From contig CAJUPJ010000019.1 in the NCBI GenBank assembly GCA_910588655.1, positions 1 to 60,378 on the forward strand: DNA of 60,378 nt, given 5' to 3'. The notes beneath the pieces are model-generated. The model was not told the origin of the DNA. It ran no database searches and worked only from the letters and a program-made list of their open reading frames with translations. The position numbers and the translations under genes are program-made. Positions within the stretch are counted from its first letter, which is position 1. Each line of letters starts with the position of its first letter. Origin of the DNA: an uncultured Lachnospiraceae bacterium. GTDB taxonomy: Bacteria; Bacillota; Clostridia; Lachnospirales; Lachnospiraceae. Shown in pieces: positions 18,118 to 25,702 of the stretch.

Positions 18118-18543
18118 ATGGCTAAAAAAGTCGAAGGATATATTAAATTACAAATCCCTGCTGCTAAGGCAACACCAGCACCACCTGTTGGTCCTGCACT
18201 TGGACAGCACGGAGTTAATATTGTACAGTTTACAAAGGAGTTTAATGCTAAAACAGCAGGTCAGGAAGGCATGATTATTCCTGTTGTTATCACTGTATAC
18301 CAGGATAAGAGTTTCAGCTTTATTACAAAAACTCCTCCAGCACCAGTTCTTATTAAGAAAGCATGTAACATCCAGTCTGGCTCAGGTGTTCCTAATAAGA
18401 CAAAAGTTGCTACAATTTCCAAGGATAAAATCAGGGAAATTGCTGAAACAAAAATGCCTGACTTAAACGCTGCAACTATTGAAGCAGCAATGAGCATGAT
18501 AGCTGGTACAGCACGCAGCATGGGCGTAACTGTTGAAGAATAA
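18118..18543 (+). CDS. rplK: 50S ribosomal protein L11
   Basis: 141 aa, standard length. Contains the proline-rich PAAKATPAPPVGPALGQHG segment near residues 15-33 and the C-terminal 23S rRNA-binding TIEAAMSMIAGTARSMGV. TAGGAGG precedes the start. The 97-base gap from nusG holds two small hairpins (GGCAG...CTGCC and TTGCG...CGCAA) that may be leader structure. Confidence 0.96.
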   Translation: MAKKVEGYIKLQIPAAKATPAPPVGPALGQHGVNIVQFTKEFNAKTAGQEGMIIPVVITVYQDKSFSFITKTPPAPVLIKKACNIQSGSGVPNKTKVATISKDKIREIAETKMPDLNAATIEAAMSMIAGTARSMGVTVEE

Positions 18544-18599
18544 TACCAGCATTTAAAAAATATTATTTATTTTATAAAATTCCAGAAATATTATTTACC

Positions 18600-18748
18600 A
18601 GATATTAATTAATAAAAACAGATTTGTTATAGTATTGGACGATGTGGGAGGCTGTACGCATATAAATAATGCGACTGTACTTCCAGTAGCAGTATAAAAA
18701 GAGCTGCACTGGAAAACCCGCCGTTACTACCACCAGGAGGTTTATATT
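18600..18748 (+). promoter_or_regulatory. structured rplK-rplA intergenic leader
   Basis: The 205-base gap contains GATGTGGGAGGCTGTACGC, a TTCCAGTAGCAG / CTGCACTGGAA hairpin (about 18679-18713), and CCGCCGTTACTACC just before the rplA ribosome binding site. It resembles the leaders often seen before rplA/rplJ in Clostridia and could be the L1 autoregulatory site; that role is inference. Confidence 0.4.
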
Positions 18749-19441
18749 ATGAAAAGAGGAAAGAAATATGTAGAAGCTGCTAAACTTGTTAACAGGACAC
18801 AGCAGTATGAAATCCCAGAAGCTGTTGGTTTAGTTAAAAAAACAGCAGTTGCTAAGTTTGATGAAACAGTTGAAGCCCATTTCAGGCTTGGTGTTGATGG
18901 CCGCCATGCAGACCAGCAGGTACGTGGTGCAGTTGTACTGCCACATGGTACTGGAAAGAAAGTAAGGGTACTTGTATTTGCTAAAGGTGATAAAATTGAT
19001 GAGGCACTTGCAGCAGGTGCTGATTTTGCAGGAGGCGAGGAACTTGTTCCTAAAATCCAGAATGATGGATGGCTTGATTTTGACGTTGTAGTTGCTACAC
19101 CTGATATGATGGGTGTTGTAGGACGTCTTGGACGTGTACTCGGGCCTAAAGGTCTTATGCCAAACCCTAAAGCTGGTACAGTTACAATGGATGTTACAAA
19201 GGCTGTTAATGATATTAAAGCAGGTAAAATTGAGTACAGGCTTGATAAGTCTAATATAATCCACTGTCCTGTAGGAAAAGTTTCCTTTACAGAAGAACAG
19301 TTAATCGAGAATATCAATGCTTTAACTGCTGCTATTACAAAGGCAAAACCTTCATCAGCTAAAGGCCAGTATTACAGAAGTGTTACACTTGCAAGTACAA
19401 TGGGACCTGGCATAAAGATTAATACAGCTAAACTTGTATAG
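18749..19441 (+). CDS. rplA: 50S ribosomal protein L1
   Basis: 230 aa. Standard L1 features: opening KRGKKYVEAAKLV, VRVLVFAKGDK, the signature GPKGLMPNPKAGTVT near residue 130, and GQYYRSVTLASTMGPG at the end. AGGAGG precedes the ATG. It usually continues into rplJ-rplL; here a terminator follows and the operon ends. Confidence 0.96.
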   Translation: MKRGKKYVEAAKLVNRTQQYEIPEAVGLVKKTAVAKFDETVEAHFRLGVDGRHADQQVRGAVVLPHGTGKKVRVLVFAKGDKIDEALAAGADFAGGEELVPKIQNDGWLDFDVVVATPDMMGVVGRLGRVLGPKGLMPNPKAGTVTMDVTKAVNDIKAGKIEYRLDKSNIIHCPVGKVSFTEEQLIENINALTAAITKAKPSSAKGQYYRSVTLASTMGPGIKINTAKLV

Positions 19442-19510
19442 CCGCCAGATACATTTCTTCTAATATATTTATATATTTTATATATTTATAAAAAGATACG
19501 GATAAAATAA

Positions 19511-19544
19511 ATATGCCATCTGCCTTGATTAGCAGATGGCATAT
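19511..19544. terminator. terminator after rplA
   Basis: ATATGCCATCTGC (19511-19523) pairs perfectly with GCAGATGGCATAT (19532-19544). It lies between convergent rplA and the FliD-like gene and can serve both. Confidence 0.8.
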
Positions 19545-19546
19545 TA

Positions 19547-20140
19547 TTATACTTTTGTATCAATTACAGAACTTGTATCTGTACCAGGAATACTACTTGT
19601 ACCAGAAAATCCAGTATCAGGTGGTGTTGACAAATTAATAAGATTAGACGCTTTATATATTTTACTGGAATAGTATTTTATCTTCTGGGTAAAATCACTG
19701 TCTGAAGAAAATATTTTAGAAAGTTTACTTGGTGAACTTTTTATTAATGTCTCTTTATCCAGTGAAAGCTTGCCAGAAGCAGATACAGATATCCCTATTT
19801 CTTCAAGTTCATCAGCTTTGCTTTTAACCAGGCTTTTAAGAAGCTTTTGCGGATGCGTTATATCATATGATACTGAACTGCCTGAACTTGCTGAAAGATT
19901 ATTATATGTATCTACAAACGCTTTTACATTATTATAAATCCCAACACCATTGTCAGATGAATATTCTATATTGCGCAATGCCTTGGATATCTTTGAAAGC
20001 GCATCTGAATCTGCGGTTACTAATAAACTATCATCAATATTACTACGCAAAATTGTCCTTGAAGCATTACGGTTTTTAGAATAATAATTTCTTAGTATAT
20101 AATTGTAACTTGAAGCTGACGAATTAACATTTATATTCAT
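19547..20140 (-). CDS. protein with FliD C-terminal-like segment
   Basis: 197 aa, Ser/Asn-rich, no signal peptide or membrane segment seen. The central part looks like the C-terminal domain of the flagellar cap FliD: VKAFVDTYNNLS near residue 70, then LEEIGISVSASGKLSLDKETL near 110-130 and LSKIFSSD. A full FliD is over 400 aa and lacks this short form; the first ~60 residues and the C-terminal 25 (a PGTDTSS-type tail) are unassigned. No flagellar genes are in view, so it may be a stand-alone secreted or filament-like protein. GGAGGTG precedes the start. Confidence 0.5.
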   Translation of the reverse strand: MNINVNSSASSYNYILRNYYSKNRNASRTILRSNIDDSLLVTADSDALSKISKALRNIEYSSDNGVGIYNNVKAFVDTYNNLSASSGSSVSYDITHPQKLLKSLVKSKADELEEIGISVSASGKLSLDKETLIKSSPSKLSKIFSSDSDFTQKIKYYSSKIYKASNLINLSTPPDTGFSGTSSIPGTDTSSVIDTKV

Positions 20141-20301
20141 AATTGCACCTCCCTGCTGTTTATATTTATAGCTGTATCTTAAATATTTATCGTCTTTTTT
20201 GGTTATAAACTTTACAGGGCAGTGTAAATAATGTAATCATGCCAGTGGCAAAAGTATATAGCAATGCATGTTTACATCATATAATTAAAATGGAGGAAGT
20301 T

Positions 20302-21189
20302 ATGGAATTCAATGATATTACACTTGCAGACAAGGAGTGGCTGTCTAAAAGATTCAGGGAGGATAATAAAAGGGCATGTGAATTTTGTTTTGCCAGTACG
20401 TACCTGTGGAAAAAGGTATATCCTTTAAAGGTTGCAGATACATGTGGATGTGCTATACTTAAATATATATTTGATGATGATATTTACTATGCATTTCCTG
20501 CTGGTGCTGGCGACAAAAAGAAAGCCCTGGCTAAAATAATGCTTTATGAACAGACAGAAGGAAACCTCGTTAAAATAAGCGGAATATTAGAAGAAGAAAA
20601 AGAAATGGTTTTAAGCTGGTATCCTGGACGCTTTATTATTGAACCTGACAGGGACAGAAGCGACTATATTTATAATGCCAAAGACCTTATGGAGCTTGCA
20701 GGAAGGAAATATCATGGCAAGAGAAACCATATTGCAAGGTTTAAGGATAATTCTTCATGGAATTATGAGAAGCTGTCAAGTGCCAATGTAGCAGAATGTA
20801 TCCAGATGAACCATATCTGGAAGAAAAAACGTGTGGATAAATGGGATGATTTAATGCAGGAAGAATATGATGTAGTAAAAGAAGCCCTTATACACTTTGA
20901 AGAACTTGGGCTTACAGGAGGTGTACTAAGAAGTGATGGACAAGTAATTGCCTTTACACTTGGCGAACCACTGTCTGATGATACATTTGTAGTACACTTT
21001 GAAAAGGCATTTCCAGAAATACAAGGTGCTTATCCAATGATAAACCAGCAGTTTGTAATTGCTGAATGCCAGGGCTTCCAGTATGTAAACAGGGAAGAAG
21101 ATACAGGTGACGAGGGGCTCAGAAAAGCAAAACTTTCATACCATCCTGCTATCATGCTTGATAAATATACAGCAATACAAAAAAGGTAA
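20302..21189 (+). CDS. DUF2156-family protein (phosphatidylglycerol lysyltransferase C-terminal-like)
   Basis: 295 aa, soluble, two tandem GNAT-like folds as in the C-terminal domain of MprF/FemX-type transferases. Recognisable parts: CEFCFASTYLWKKVYP near the start, YHGKRNHIARFKD around residue 140, and GEPLSDDTFVVHFEKAFPEIQGAYPMIN near 230-255, with REEDTGDEGLRKAK near the end. No membrane flippase domain is present. The frame is open from 20239, but GGAGGAAGTT directly before 20302 fixes the start. It is 20 bases from the next gene, so probably co-transcribed. Substrate unknown. Confidence 0.75.
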   Translation: MEFNDITLADKEWLSKRFREDNKRACEFCFASTYLWKKVYPLKVADTCGCAILKYIFDDDIYYAFPAGAGDKKKALAKIMLYEQTEGNLVKISGILEEEKEMVLSWYPGRFIIEPDRDRSDYIYNAKDLMELAGRKYHGKRNHIARFKDNSSWNYEKLSSANVAECIQMNHIWKKKRVDKWDDLMQEEYDVVKEALIHFEELGLTGGVLRSDGQVIAFTLGEPLSDDTFVVHFEKAFPEIQGAYPMINQQFVIAECQGFQYVNREEDTGDEGLRKAKLSYHPAIMLDKYTAIQKR

Positions 21190-21209
21190 TTATACAACGG
21201 AGGTTAAAT

Positions 21210-21719
21210 ATGGAAAAAGTTTTAATTGTAGTTGACATGCAGAATGATTTTGTGGACGGTTCGCTTGGCACAAAAGAAGCAGTAAAAATCGTGCCTGCTG
21301 TAACAGATAAGGTAAAAGCAGCAATAAATAATAATACTATGGTAATATTTACAAAAGATACACATTACAGTAATTACCTTGAAACAGCAGAGGGAAAGAA
21401 CCTGCCTGTGGAACATTGCATTAAAGGAAGCAATGGATGGGAAATTATACCTGCATTAAATGAATATGCACAAAATGTTATTGAAAAGAATACTTTTGGA
21501 AGCACGGTATTGCCAGACAAAGTAAAAGAATATGATGAAATAGAACTTATAGGTCTTTGTACAGATATATGTGTAATATCTAATGCGTTGTTGCTAAAAG
21601 CACATTTTCCTGAAAAAGACATCTATGTAGATGCCTCATGCTGTGCAGGAGTTACACCAGAGTCACATAACAATGCACTGGAAGCAATGAAAATGTGCCA
21701 GATTAAAATAAATAACTAA
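21210..21719 (+). CDS. isochorismatase-family cysteine hydrolase (nicotinamidase-like)
   Basis: 169 aa. The family triad is visible: Asp in VVDMQNDFVDG (residue ~9), a Lys in the FTKDTHYSNY region (~50), and the nucleophile Cys in GLCTDICVISNALLLK (~115-128). The metal-ligand-like DTHYSNY and a VEHCIKGSNGW segment fit nicotinamidase/pyrazinamidase-like members. Nicotinamide deamidation would connect with nadE 8 kb away, but that link is inference. CGGAGG precedes the ATG. Confidence 0.75.
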   Translation: MEKVLIVVDMQNDFVDGSLGTKEAVKIVPAVTDKVKAAINNNTMVIFTKDTHYSNYLETAEGKNLPVEHCIKGSNGWEIIPALNEYAQNVIEKNTFGSTVLPDKVKEYDEIELIGLCTDICVISNALLLKAHFPEKDIYVDASCCAGVTPESHNNALEAMKMCQIKINN

Positions 21720-21734
21720 TACCAGATTTACAAC

Positions 21735-21775
21735 CAGGCAGGATTATTATAATAACCCTGCCTGTTTGTATTTTT
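21735..21775 (+). terminator. terminator after the isochorismatase-like gene
   Basis: CAGGCAGG (21735-21742) pairs with CCTGCCTG (21757-21764), followed by TTTGTATTTTT. Confidence 0.75.
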
Positions 21776-21803
21776 ATGTATATAATTAAACACTATATTG
21801 TAG

Positions 21804-21857
21804 TTGACATTTAGAGTGCATCATGCTATCATATTTTCAGAGTGCATTATGCACACT
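21804..21857 (+). promoter_or_regulatory. promoter with duplicated AGAGTGCAT operator-like motif
   Basis: TTGACA (21804-21809), 17-base spacer, TATCAT (21827-21832). AGAGTGCATCATGC (21813-21826) sits in the spacer and AGAGTGCATTATGC (21839-21852) just downstream, 26 bp apart; the second is part of the palindrome GTGCATTATGCAC. The layout suggests a repressor acting on the M56 gene at 21906, although no repressor gene is adjacent. Confidence 0.6.
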
Positions 21858-21905
21858 AAATTTGCATTAATTTTGTGGTAAAAAGAGGGAGGGAAGCACA
21901 GATTA

Positions 21906-23672
21906 ATGAATAATTTTATAAGAATTTTATTCTCCTTATCAGTTTCAGGTTCTTTTCTGGCTTTTATATTAATTTTGCTTAAACCATTATATAAAAAAAG
22001 AACCAGCCAGAAATGGCAGTATTATATATGGCTTGTTGTTATTATACGTCTCTTACTGCCCTTTAATATAGGTTTTAATTTACTGGAAAGCATATATTAC
22101 AATGCCTGCTCCAGTTTAATACCGCCTATAAACAAAACAGTCCTGGCAGAACATTATTCTCCAGAAACGTTATTGCCCGGAAATGGCAGCACACCAAAAA
22201 TAAACCAAAAAGAAAGTATAAATGAAGCAAAAACTGCATCAGGCAAAAACAATACTACTTTAAAAGCAAAAAATACTGTCCAGAAATTACCAGGTAAATT
22301 AATATTATTTGCCAGACAGAATGTATTTTATATATGGCTGGTAATTGCAATAGCACTTTTTACAAGAAAACTCACAGTTTACCAGGGTTTCAATAATTAT
22401 CTGAAAGCTGGTGCTTTTGAAACAAATTCTTTAAATATATGGGAAACAACAGGAATTTTAGTTGAAAAATACCATATTAAACCAAATGTCAGCATTTATA
22501 TTAATAATGTGGTTTCCTCTCCGCTTTTAACGGGTTTCTTTAAACCATGTATAATACTTCCATCCGAAGAAATCCAGGAAACAGATTTACATAATATTAT
22601 AAGCCACGAACTTATACACCTTAAACGCAAAGATATGTTCTATAAATGGCTTGTACAATTTACAGCCTGTATACACTGGTTTAATCCGTTAATATATTTT
22701 ATTATGCACGAGACTAACAAACTTTGTGAACTATCATGTGATGAAGTAATTATTAAAAACCTTGGGAGCAAAGAAAGAAAAGAATATGGCAATACACTTC
22801 TAAATATGGCAGACAGCAGAAGAAAATTAAAAAATCCTGGTATGTCTGTTACATTAAATGAAGGCTCTAAATTATTAAAAGAAAGGCTGGGTAAAATTAT
22901 GGAATTTAAGAAAAAATCTTTATCATGTACTGTCATCTCTGCTGCACTTGCACTTTCATTGTGTGCTACAGCAGCAGCAACTGGAACTGCTGGTACAAAA
23001 AGAACAGATAACAGCTTGGAACTGGCAGAAAATAATGTAAATAATAACCTGGAAAATACTAATATCCGTAACGCTTCAAAAAATAGAAAAGACACGCAAT
23101 ATAGTGCTATTAAAAAACATATTGCAGAAGGAAAGGTAGTATTTGAAGATGGGGGCTACCATATATTATGTGGTGGCGTAAGTGAAAAAGATATGTCAAG
23201 CGGAGGCTGTACTGATGGATGTATAAGCATTGTATTAGACCAGCCAGACGGATATGTGGCATTAGGTGCTGTAAGCTTAAAAAAGTTAGATACTATTGTA
23301 GATGAAACAGCCACAAGTTGTAAATACTATCTAAAAGATAAAAGCATAACGCAAAAAGAAGCAGACCTTATGATTGGGCTTGCCAGGCTTCTAAAAGATA
23401 ATAAAGGAAAAATAGATGGTGTTATAGATATTTCTGCCTCAAGGGAATATAAAAAATGGAAAATAACCAGAAAAAACGGCAGTTTCTATTATAAGGGAAA
23501 ACGGGTACGTATTCTTGCAGATTTTAAAGCAGATAAATCTTTTGTACAATTCAGTTATGATGAAAAAGGAACTATTAACTTAAAAATTTCACGTAATAAG
23601 AATGGCAAAATATCAAAAGTTGGATATCTTTCTAAAAAAGAAGCAGAAGAACTTCTGGAGGAATGGGGTTAA
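21906..23672 (+). CDS. M56-family BlaR1-like sensor protease, third copy
   Basis: 588 aa. N-terminal helices (about 8-27 and 38-55), a linker, a helix near 139-153, then the intact gluzincin motif HELIHLKRKD (234-243) with WFNPLIYF and ELSCDE. A membrane helix near 337-360 (SLSCTVISAALALSLCATAAAT) leads to a ~220-residue extracellular part without penicillin-binding motifs but with a cysteine pair in SSGGCTDGC and an all-beta look. Intact catalytic residues contrast with the copy at 14021. No BlaI partner is adjacent; the promoter repeats upstream may bind one encoded elsewhere, for example the orphan at 34146. Confidence 0.83.
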   Translation: MNNFIRILFSLSVSGSFLAFILILLKPLYKKRTSQKWQYYIWLVVIIRLLLPFNIGFNLLESIYYNACSSLIPPINKTVLAEHYSPETLLPGNGSTPKINQKESINEAKTASGKNNTTLKAKNTVQKLPGKLILFARQNVFYIWLVIAIALFTRKLTVYQGFNNYLKAGAFETNSLNIWETTGILVEKYHIKPNVSIYINNVVSSPLLTGFFKPCIILPSEEIQETDLHNIISHELIHLKRKDMFYKWLVQFTACIHWFNPLIYFIMHETNKLCELSCDEVIIKNLGSKERKEYGNTLLNMADSRRKLKNPGMSVTLNEGSKLLKERLGKIMEFKKKSLSCTVISAALALSLCATAAATGTAGTKRTDNSLELAENNVNNNLENTNIRNASKNRKDTQYSAIKKHIAEGKVVFEDGGYHILCGGVSEKDMSSGGCTDGCISIVLDQPDGYVALGAVSLKKLDTIVDETATSCKYYLKDKSITQKEADLMIGLARLLKDNKGKIDGVIDISASREYKKWKITRKNGSFYYKGKRVRILADFKADKSFVQFSYDEKGTINLKISRNKNGKISKVGYLSKKEAEELLEEWG

Positions 23673-23678
23673 TATCTT

Positions 23679-23711
23679 GCGGAATGGTACTGCTAGTTCC
23701 GCTTATTTTCT
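23679..23711 (+). terminator. terminator after M56 gene
   Basis: GCGGAA (23679-23684) pairs with TTCCGC (23697-23702), followed by TTATTTTC. Confidence 0.6.
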
Positions 23712-23808
23712 CCTGCCAGTTGAATTTACATGATGAACTAACCGGTACGGTTATTGTTTTTTGAATTACCTATGGTAAAATGAAATCAAAAAACAGGGAG
23801 ATGTTTAT

Positions 23809-24444
23809 ATGACTACCGGATTAGTAATTATGAGTAAAATAAAGGCTTTAGGCTATACACAGCAAACTTTGGCGGATAAGCTGAATGTTTCTTTCCAGGC
23901 AGTATCAAAATGGGAAAATGGAACAAATTATCCAGAAATGGAAATGCGGTCACCTGTTAAACCGTTAAAAGTTTTGGATATTTGCTGCGGGGAAGGAAAA
24001 GACGCTGTTTTTCTTCCCCGTAATGGTTATATTGTAACAGCTTTTGACTTGTCTGAAAACGGAATAGAAAAAGGAAAAAAGCTTGTAGAAAAATATAACA
24101 CTTATGTAGATTTCTTTAAAGCTGACATAACTGACTTCCGTGCAACCGGATGCTATGCCATTATCTTTAGTAGTGGAGTATTTCACTTTATTAAACCGGA
24201 AATCCGGAAAGAAATTACAGCAAACCTGAAAGAATACACAAACAAAAACGGCATACATGCAATTAATGTATTTGTAGATAAACCATTTCTGGAAGTTCCT
24301 CCAGATAAAGATGCCCGCCGCTTCCGCTGGAATTCTGGAGAACTTTTTATGCTCTATCATGACTGGAAACTGCATAATTTCATCATACCCCAATTTGAAA
24401 TAAGTCTGGTAAAAAATTGGATTATCTTTTATATGCTGAAATAA
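23809..24444 (+). CDS. HTH-methyltransferase fusion gene, internally deleted and 3'-truncated
   Basis: 211 aa. Residues 8-42 are an XRE-type helix-turn-helix (YTQQTLADKLNVSFQAVSKWENG); at residues ~46-50 it jumps directly into a class I SAM methyltransferase (VLDICCGEGKDAVFL motif I at 55-69, then FSSGVFHFIKPE). In intact relatives ~50 residues separate these parts, so an in-frame deletion is likely at the EMEM/RSPV junction. Homology stops near residue 190; the last ~21 residues are antisense to the 3' half of a tetR gene, so the true C-terminus is lost. The motif I cysteine (DICCGEG rather than DIGCGEG) is unusual. Good ribosome binding site (AGGGAGATG). Probably non-functional. Confidence 0.65.
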   Translation: MTTGLVIMSKIKALGYTQQTLADKLNVSFQAVSKWENGTNYPEMEMRSPVKPLKVLDICCGEGKDAVFLPRNGYIVTAFDLSENGIEKGKKLVEKYNTYVDFFKADITDFRATGCYAIIFSSGVFHFIKPEIRKEITANLKEYTNKNGIHAINVFVDKPFLEVPPDKDARRFRWNSGELFMLYHDWKLHNFIIPQFEISLVKNWIIFYMLK

Positions 24445-24715
24445 CACTAAATAGTTATTTGAGTTAAAACCTTCTGTTATTTCGTCCTTATACAATTCTG
24501 ACACTTCGTCTTCCAGTTTTTTCCTTATTGTGTCAGCTAAATCATATATATATATCAATATAATTTGCGTAAAAGGTACTGCGGTTCAAACCAGCCTTTT
24601 TACATATATCAGACACGCTGATTTGGTTCAGTTCCTTGGTTTGAAGAAATTCTACCAATACCTGTTCTATTTTCTGCATGGACTCCCGTTTCCGTTTATT
24701 ATTTTTCATGTTCAT
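24379..24715 (-). pseudogene. TetR-family regulator, frameshifted at an (AT)6 tract and 3'-truncated
   Basis: From the ATG at 24713-24715 (GGAG upstream) the minus strand reads MNMKNNKRKRESMQ, with a TetR helix-turn-helix LNQISVSDICKKAGLNRSTFYANY, then hits TGA after IDIYI. The frame resumes as DLADTIRKKLEDEVSELYKDEI and FYQTYFKLGYD. The break falls in ATATATATATAT (24544-24555); removing two AT units restores the frame. At ~24379 homology ends exactly where the convergent methyltransferase begins, so one deletion removed both 3' ends. Confidence 0.75.
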
Positions 24716-24834
24716 AAAAATCTCCTTTATTCCGACACTTGTGCATATATTGTTGATTGTTTTAGTGGAACAGATTTATTATACTATTCTTACAATAAAC
24801 AAACAACTACTGGTTTAAAAAGGAGGTAATTTTA

Positions 24835-25027
24835 ATGAAGAAAAGCAGCTTTATTGCAATGCTTATGGGAACGGTAAGCGGTGTGCTGTTTGCCCTCGGA
24901 ATGTGATGGCACTTATTCCGGAATGGAAGGCATTTCAGCTAGGAATAATATTTGGATGTGCAGGTTTTGTGCTGGGATTGTTGTCCTGCTTTCTTTAATT
25001 CCTCTGGCCAAAGGGATAAAAGATTGA
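24835..25027 (+). pseudogene. degraded small membrane protein gene
   Basis: AGGAGG at 24821-24826 and the ATG at 24835 give MKKSSFIAMLMGTVSGVLFALGM then a stop. A one-base change of frame yields MALIPEWKAFQLGIIFGC, continuing to a second frame change and LIPLAKGIKD. This matches, from memory, small Lachnospiraceae membrane proteins of ~120 residues opening the same way; most of the second half is deleted. It lies divergent to the tetR remnant, its probable former regulator. Confidence 0.6.
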
Positions 25028-25091
25028 ATATAAAAGCTGGTACTTGGGGTTTTATTGATTGCAAAAGGGAAAATAGAAAGGAAGAATTATT

Positions 25092-25217
25092 ATGGCAAAA
25101 TCTAATATTATAAAAGCAAATGAAAAAATCGCAGAAAAAATTGCAGGCACATTTAAAAAAATTGAGGATACTGTTGTTGGGGGCTATACAAAAATAGAAG
25201 ATGCCCACTTCCAATAA
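25092..25217 (+). CDS. 41-aa truncated remnant of a small coiled protein
   Basis: Reads MAKSNIIKANEKIAEKIAG, then TFKKIEDTVVGGYTKIEDAHFQ. The KIEDxVVxGYxKIED repeat is typical of a small (~80-95 aa) protein family I recall beside TetR/membrane-protein gene pairs in Lachnospiraceae; its C-terminal half is absent here, and CGCTACTTG just past the stop resembles its continuation in another frame. Probably a pseudogene. AAGGAAG precedes the ATG. Confidence 0.5.
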   Translation: MAKSNIIKANEKIAEKIAGTFKKIEDTVVGGYTKIEDAHFQ

Positions 25218-25282
25218 ATCCGCTACTTGATATACAATCCCTTTTTAGATAAGAATATAAAAGAATTAAGAACAAAAAATGC

Positions 25283-25437
25283 TTGATTCCTGCCCCCAGA
25301 TATGCTATATTAGACGTAAGAAAAAGGGAAAGCCATAGAAGGCTCTACCCCCTTAACAGATTACTTCTTACTTATTTCTGCTATGCAGATATAAGCAAGC
25401 CGTCACTATTGTGAGTAGTGGCGGCTATTTCTTTTTT
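25283..25437 (+). ncRNA. candidate antitoxin RNA (RatA-like) with promoter and terminator
   Basis: A promoter TTGATT (25283-25288), 17-base spacer, TATATT (25306-25311) predicts an RNA from ~25318. It ends at the hairpin GCCGTCACTA (25399-25408) / TAGTGGCGGC (25416-25425) with TATTTCTTTTTT. It is convergent with the toxin gene and overlaps its 3' end and terminator, the arrangement of txpA/RatA. About 120 nt. Its 5' part (GGGAAAGCCATAG) resembles the 5' part of the toxin transcript. Confidence 0.6.
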
Positions 25438-25520
25438 CCCTTGTAAATCTGATAAATCAAATTAGCAAGAGTAACAATAAGTATACCTATCTGAATTAAA
25501 TCTTGATATGTAACATACAT
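25425..25520 (-). CDS. type I toxin, putative holin-like small membrane peptide
   Basis: 31 aa, too short for default gene callers. It opens MYVTYQDLIQIGILIV, continues as one hydrophobic helix (about residues 8-25), and ends YKGKKK. This is the classic putative holin-like toxin (TxpA/BrnT-unrelated, Fst-like size) of Firmicutes. AAAGGAGGG lies 7 bases before the ATG. The leader carries a GGAGGG / CCCTCC hairpin (plus 25535-25566) that could hide or modulate ribosome binding. A convergent RNA on the plus strand is the likely antitoxin. Confidence 0.8.
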   Translation of the reverse strand: MYVTYQDLIQIGILIVTLANLIYQIYKGKKK

Positions 25521-25619
25521 TGTTTCACCCTCCTTTCTTCCGTCTGGAGGGCTACTTGAACCCTCCGGGTAAAAAAGAGGGGTAAAGCCGCCTTGGCTCT
25601 ATGGTTTTCCCATATTGGT

Positions 25620-25648
25620 AATATAACACATTTTCCGCTATCGGGCAA
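25620..25648 (-). promoter_or_regulatory. toxin promoter
   Basis: On the minus strand, TTGCCC (plus 25643-25648), 17-base spacer, TATATT (plus 25620-25625). The leader is ~90 nt and begins with sequence (GGGAAAACCATAGAGCC) similar to the start of the antitoxin RNA. Confidence 0.6.
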
Positions 25649-25702
25649 TATCCTTTTTTTGAAAGAAATCAGAGCAAACCTGCCAGATGCAGTTTGTTAA
25701 TA

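Noticed and set aside
18742..19317. 191-codon minus-strand frame opposite rplA
   Set aside because: Antisense of a certain ribosomal protein gene, with no start signals.
24530..24829. 99-codon plus-strand frame
   Set aside because: Antisense to the tetR remnant, with no ribosome binding site.
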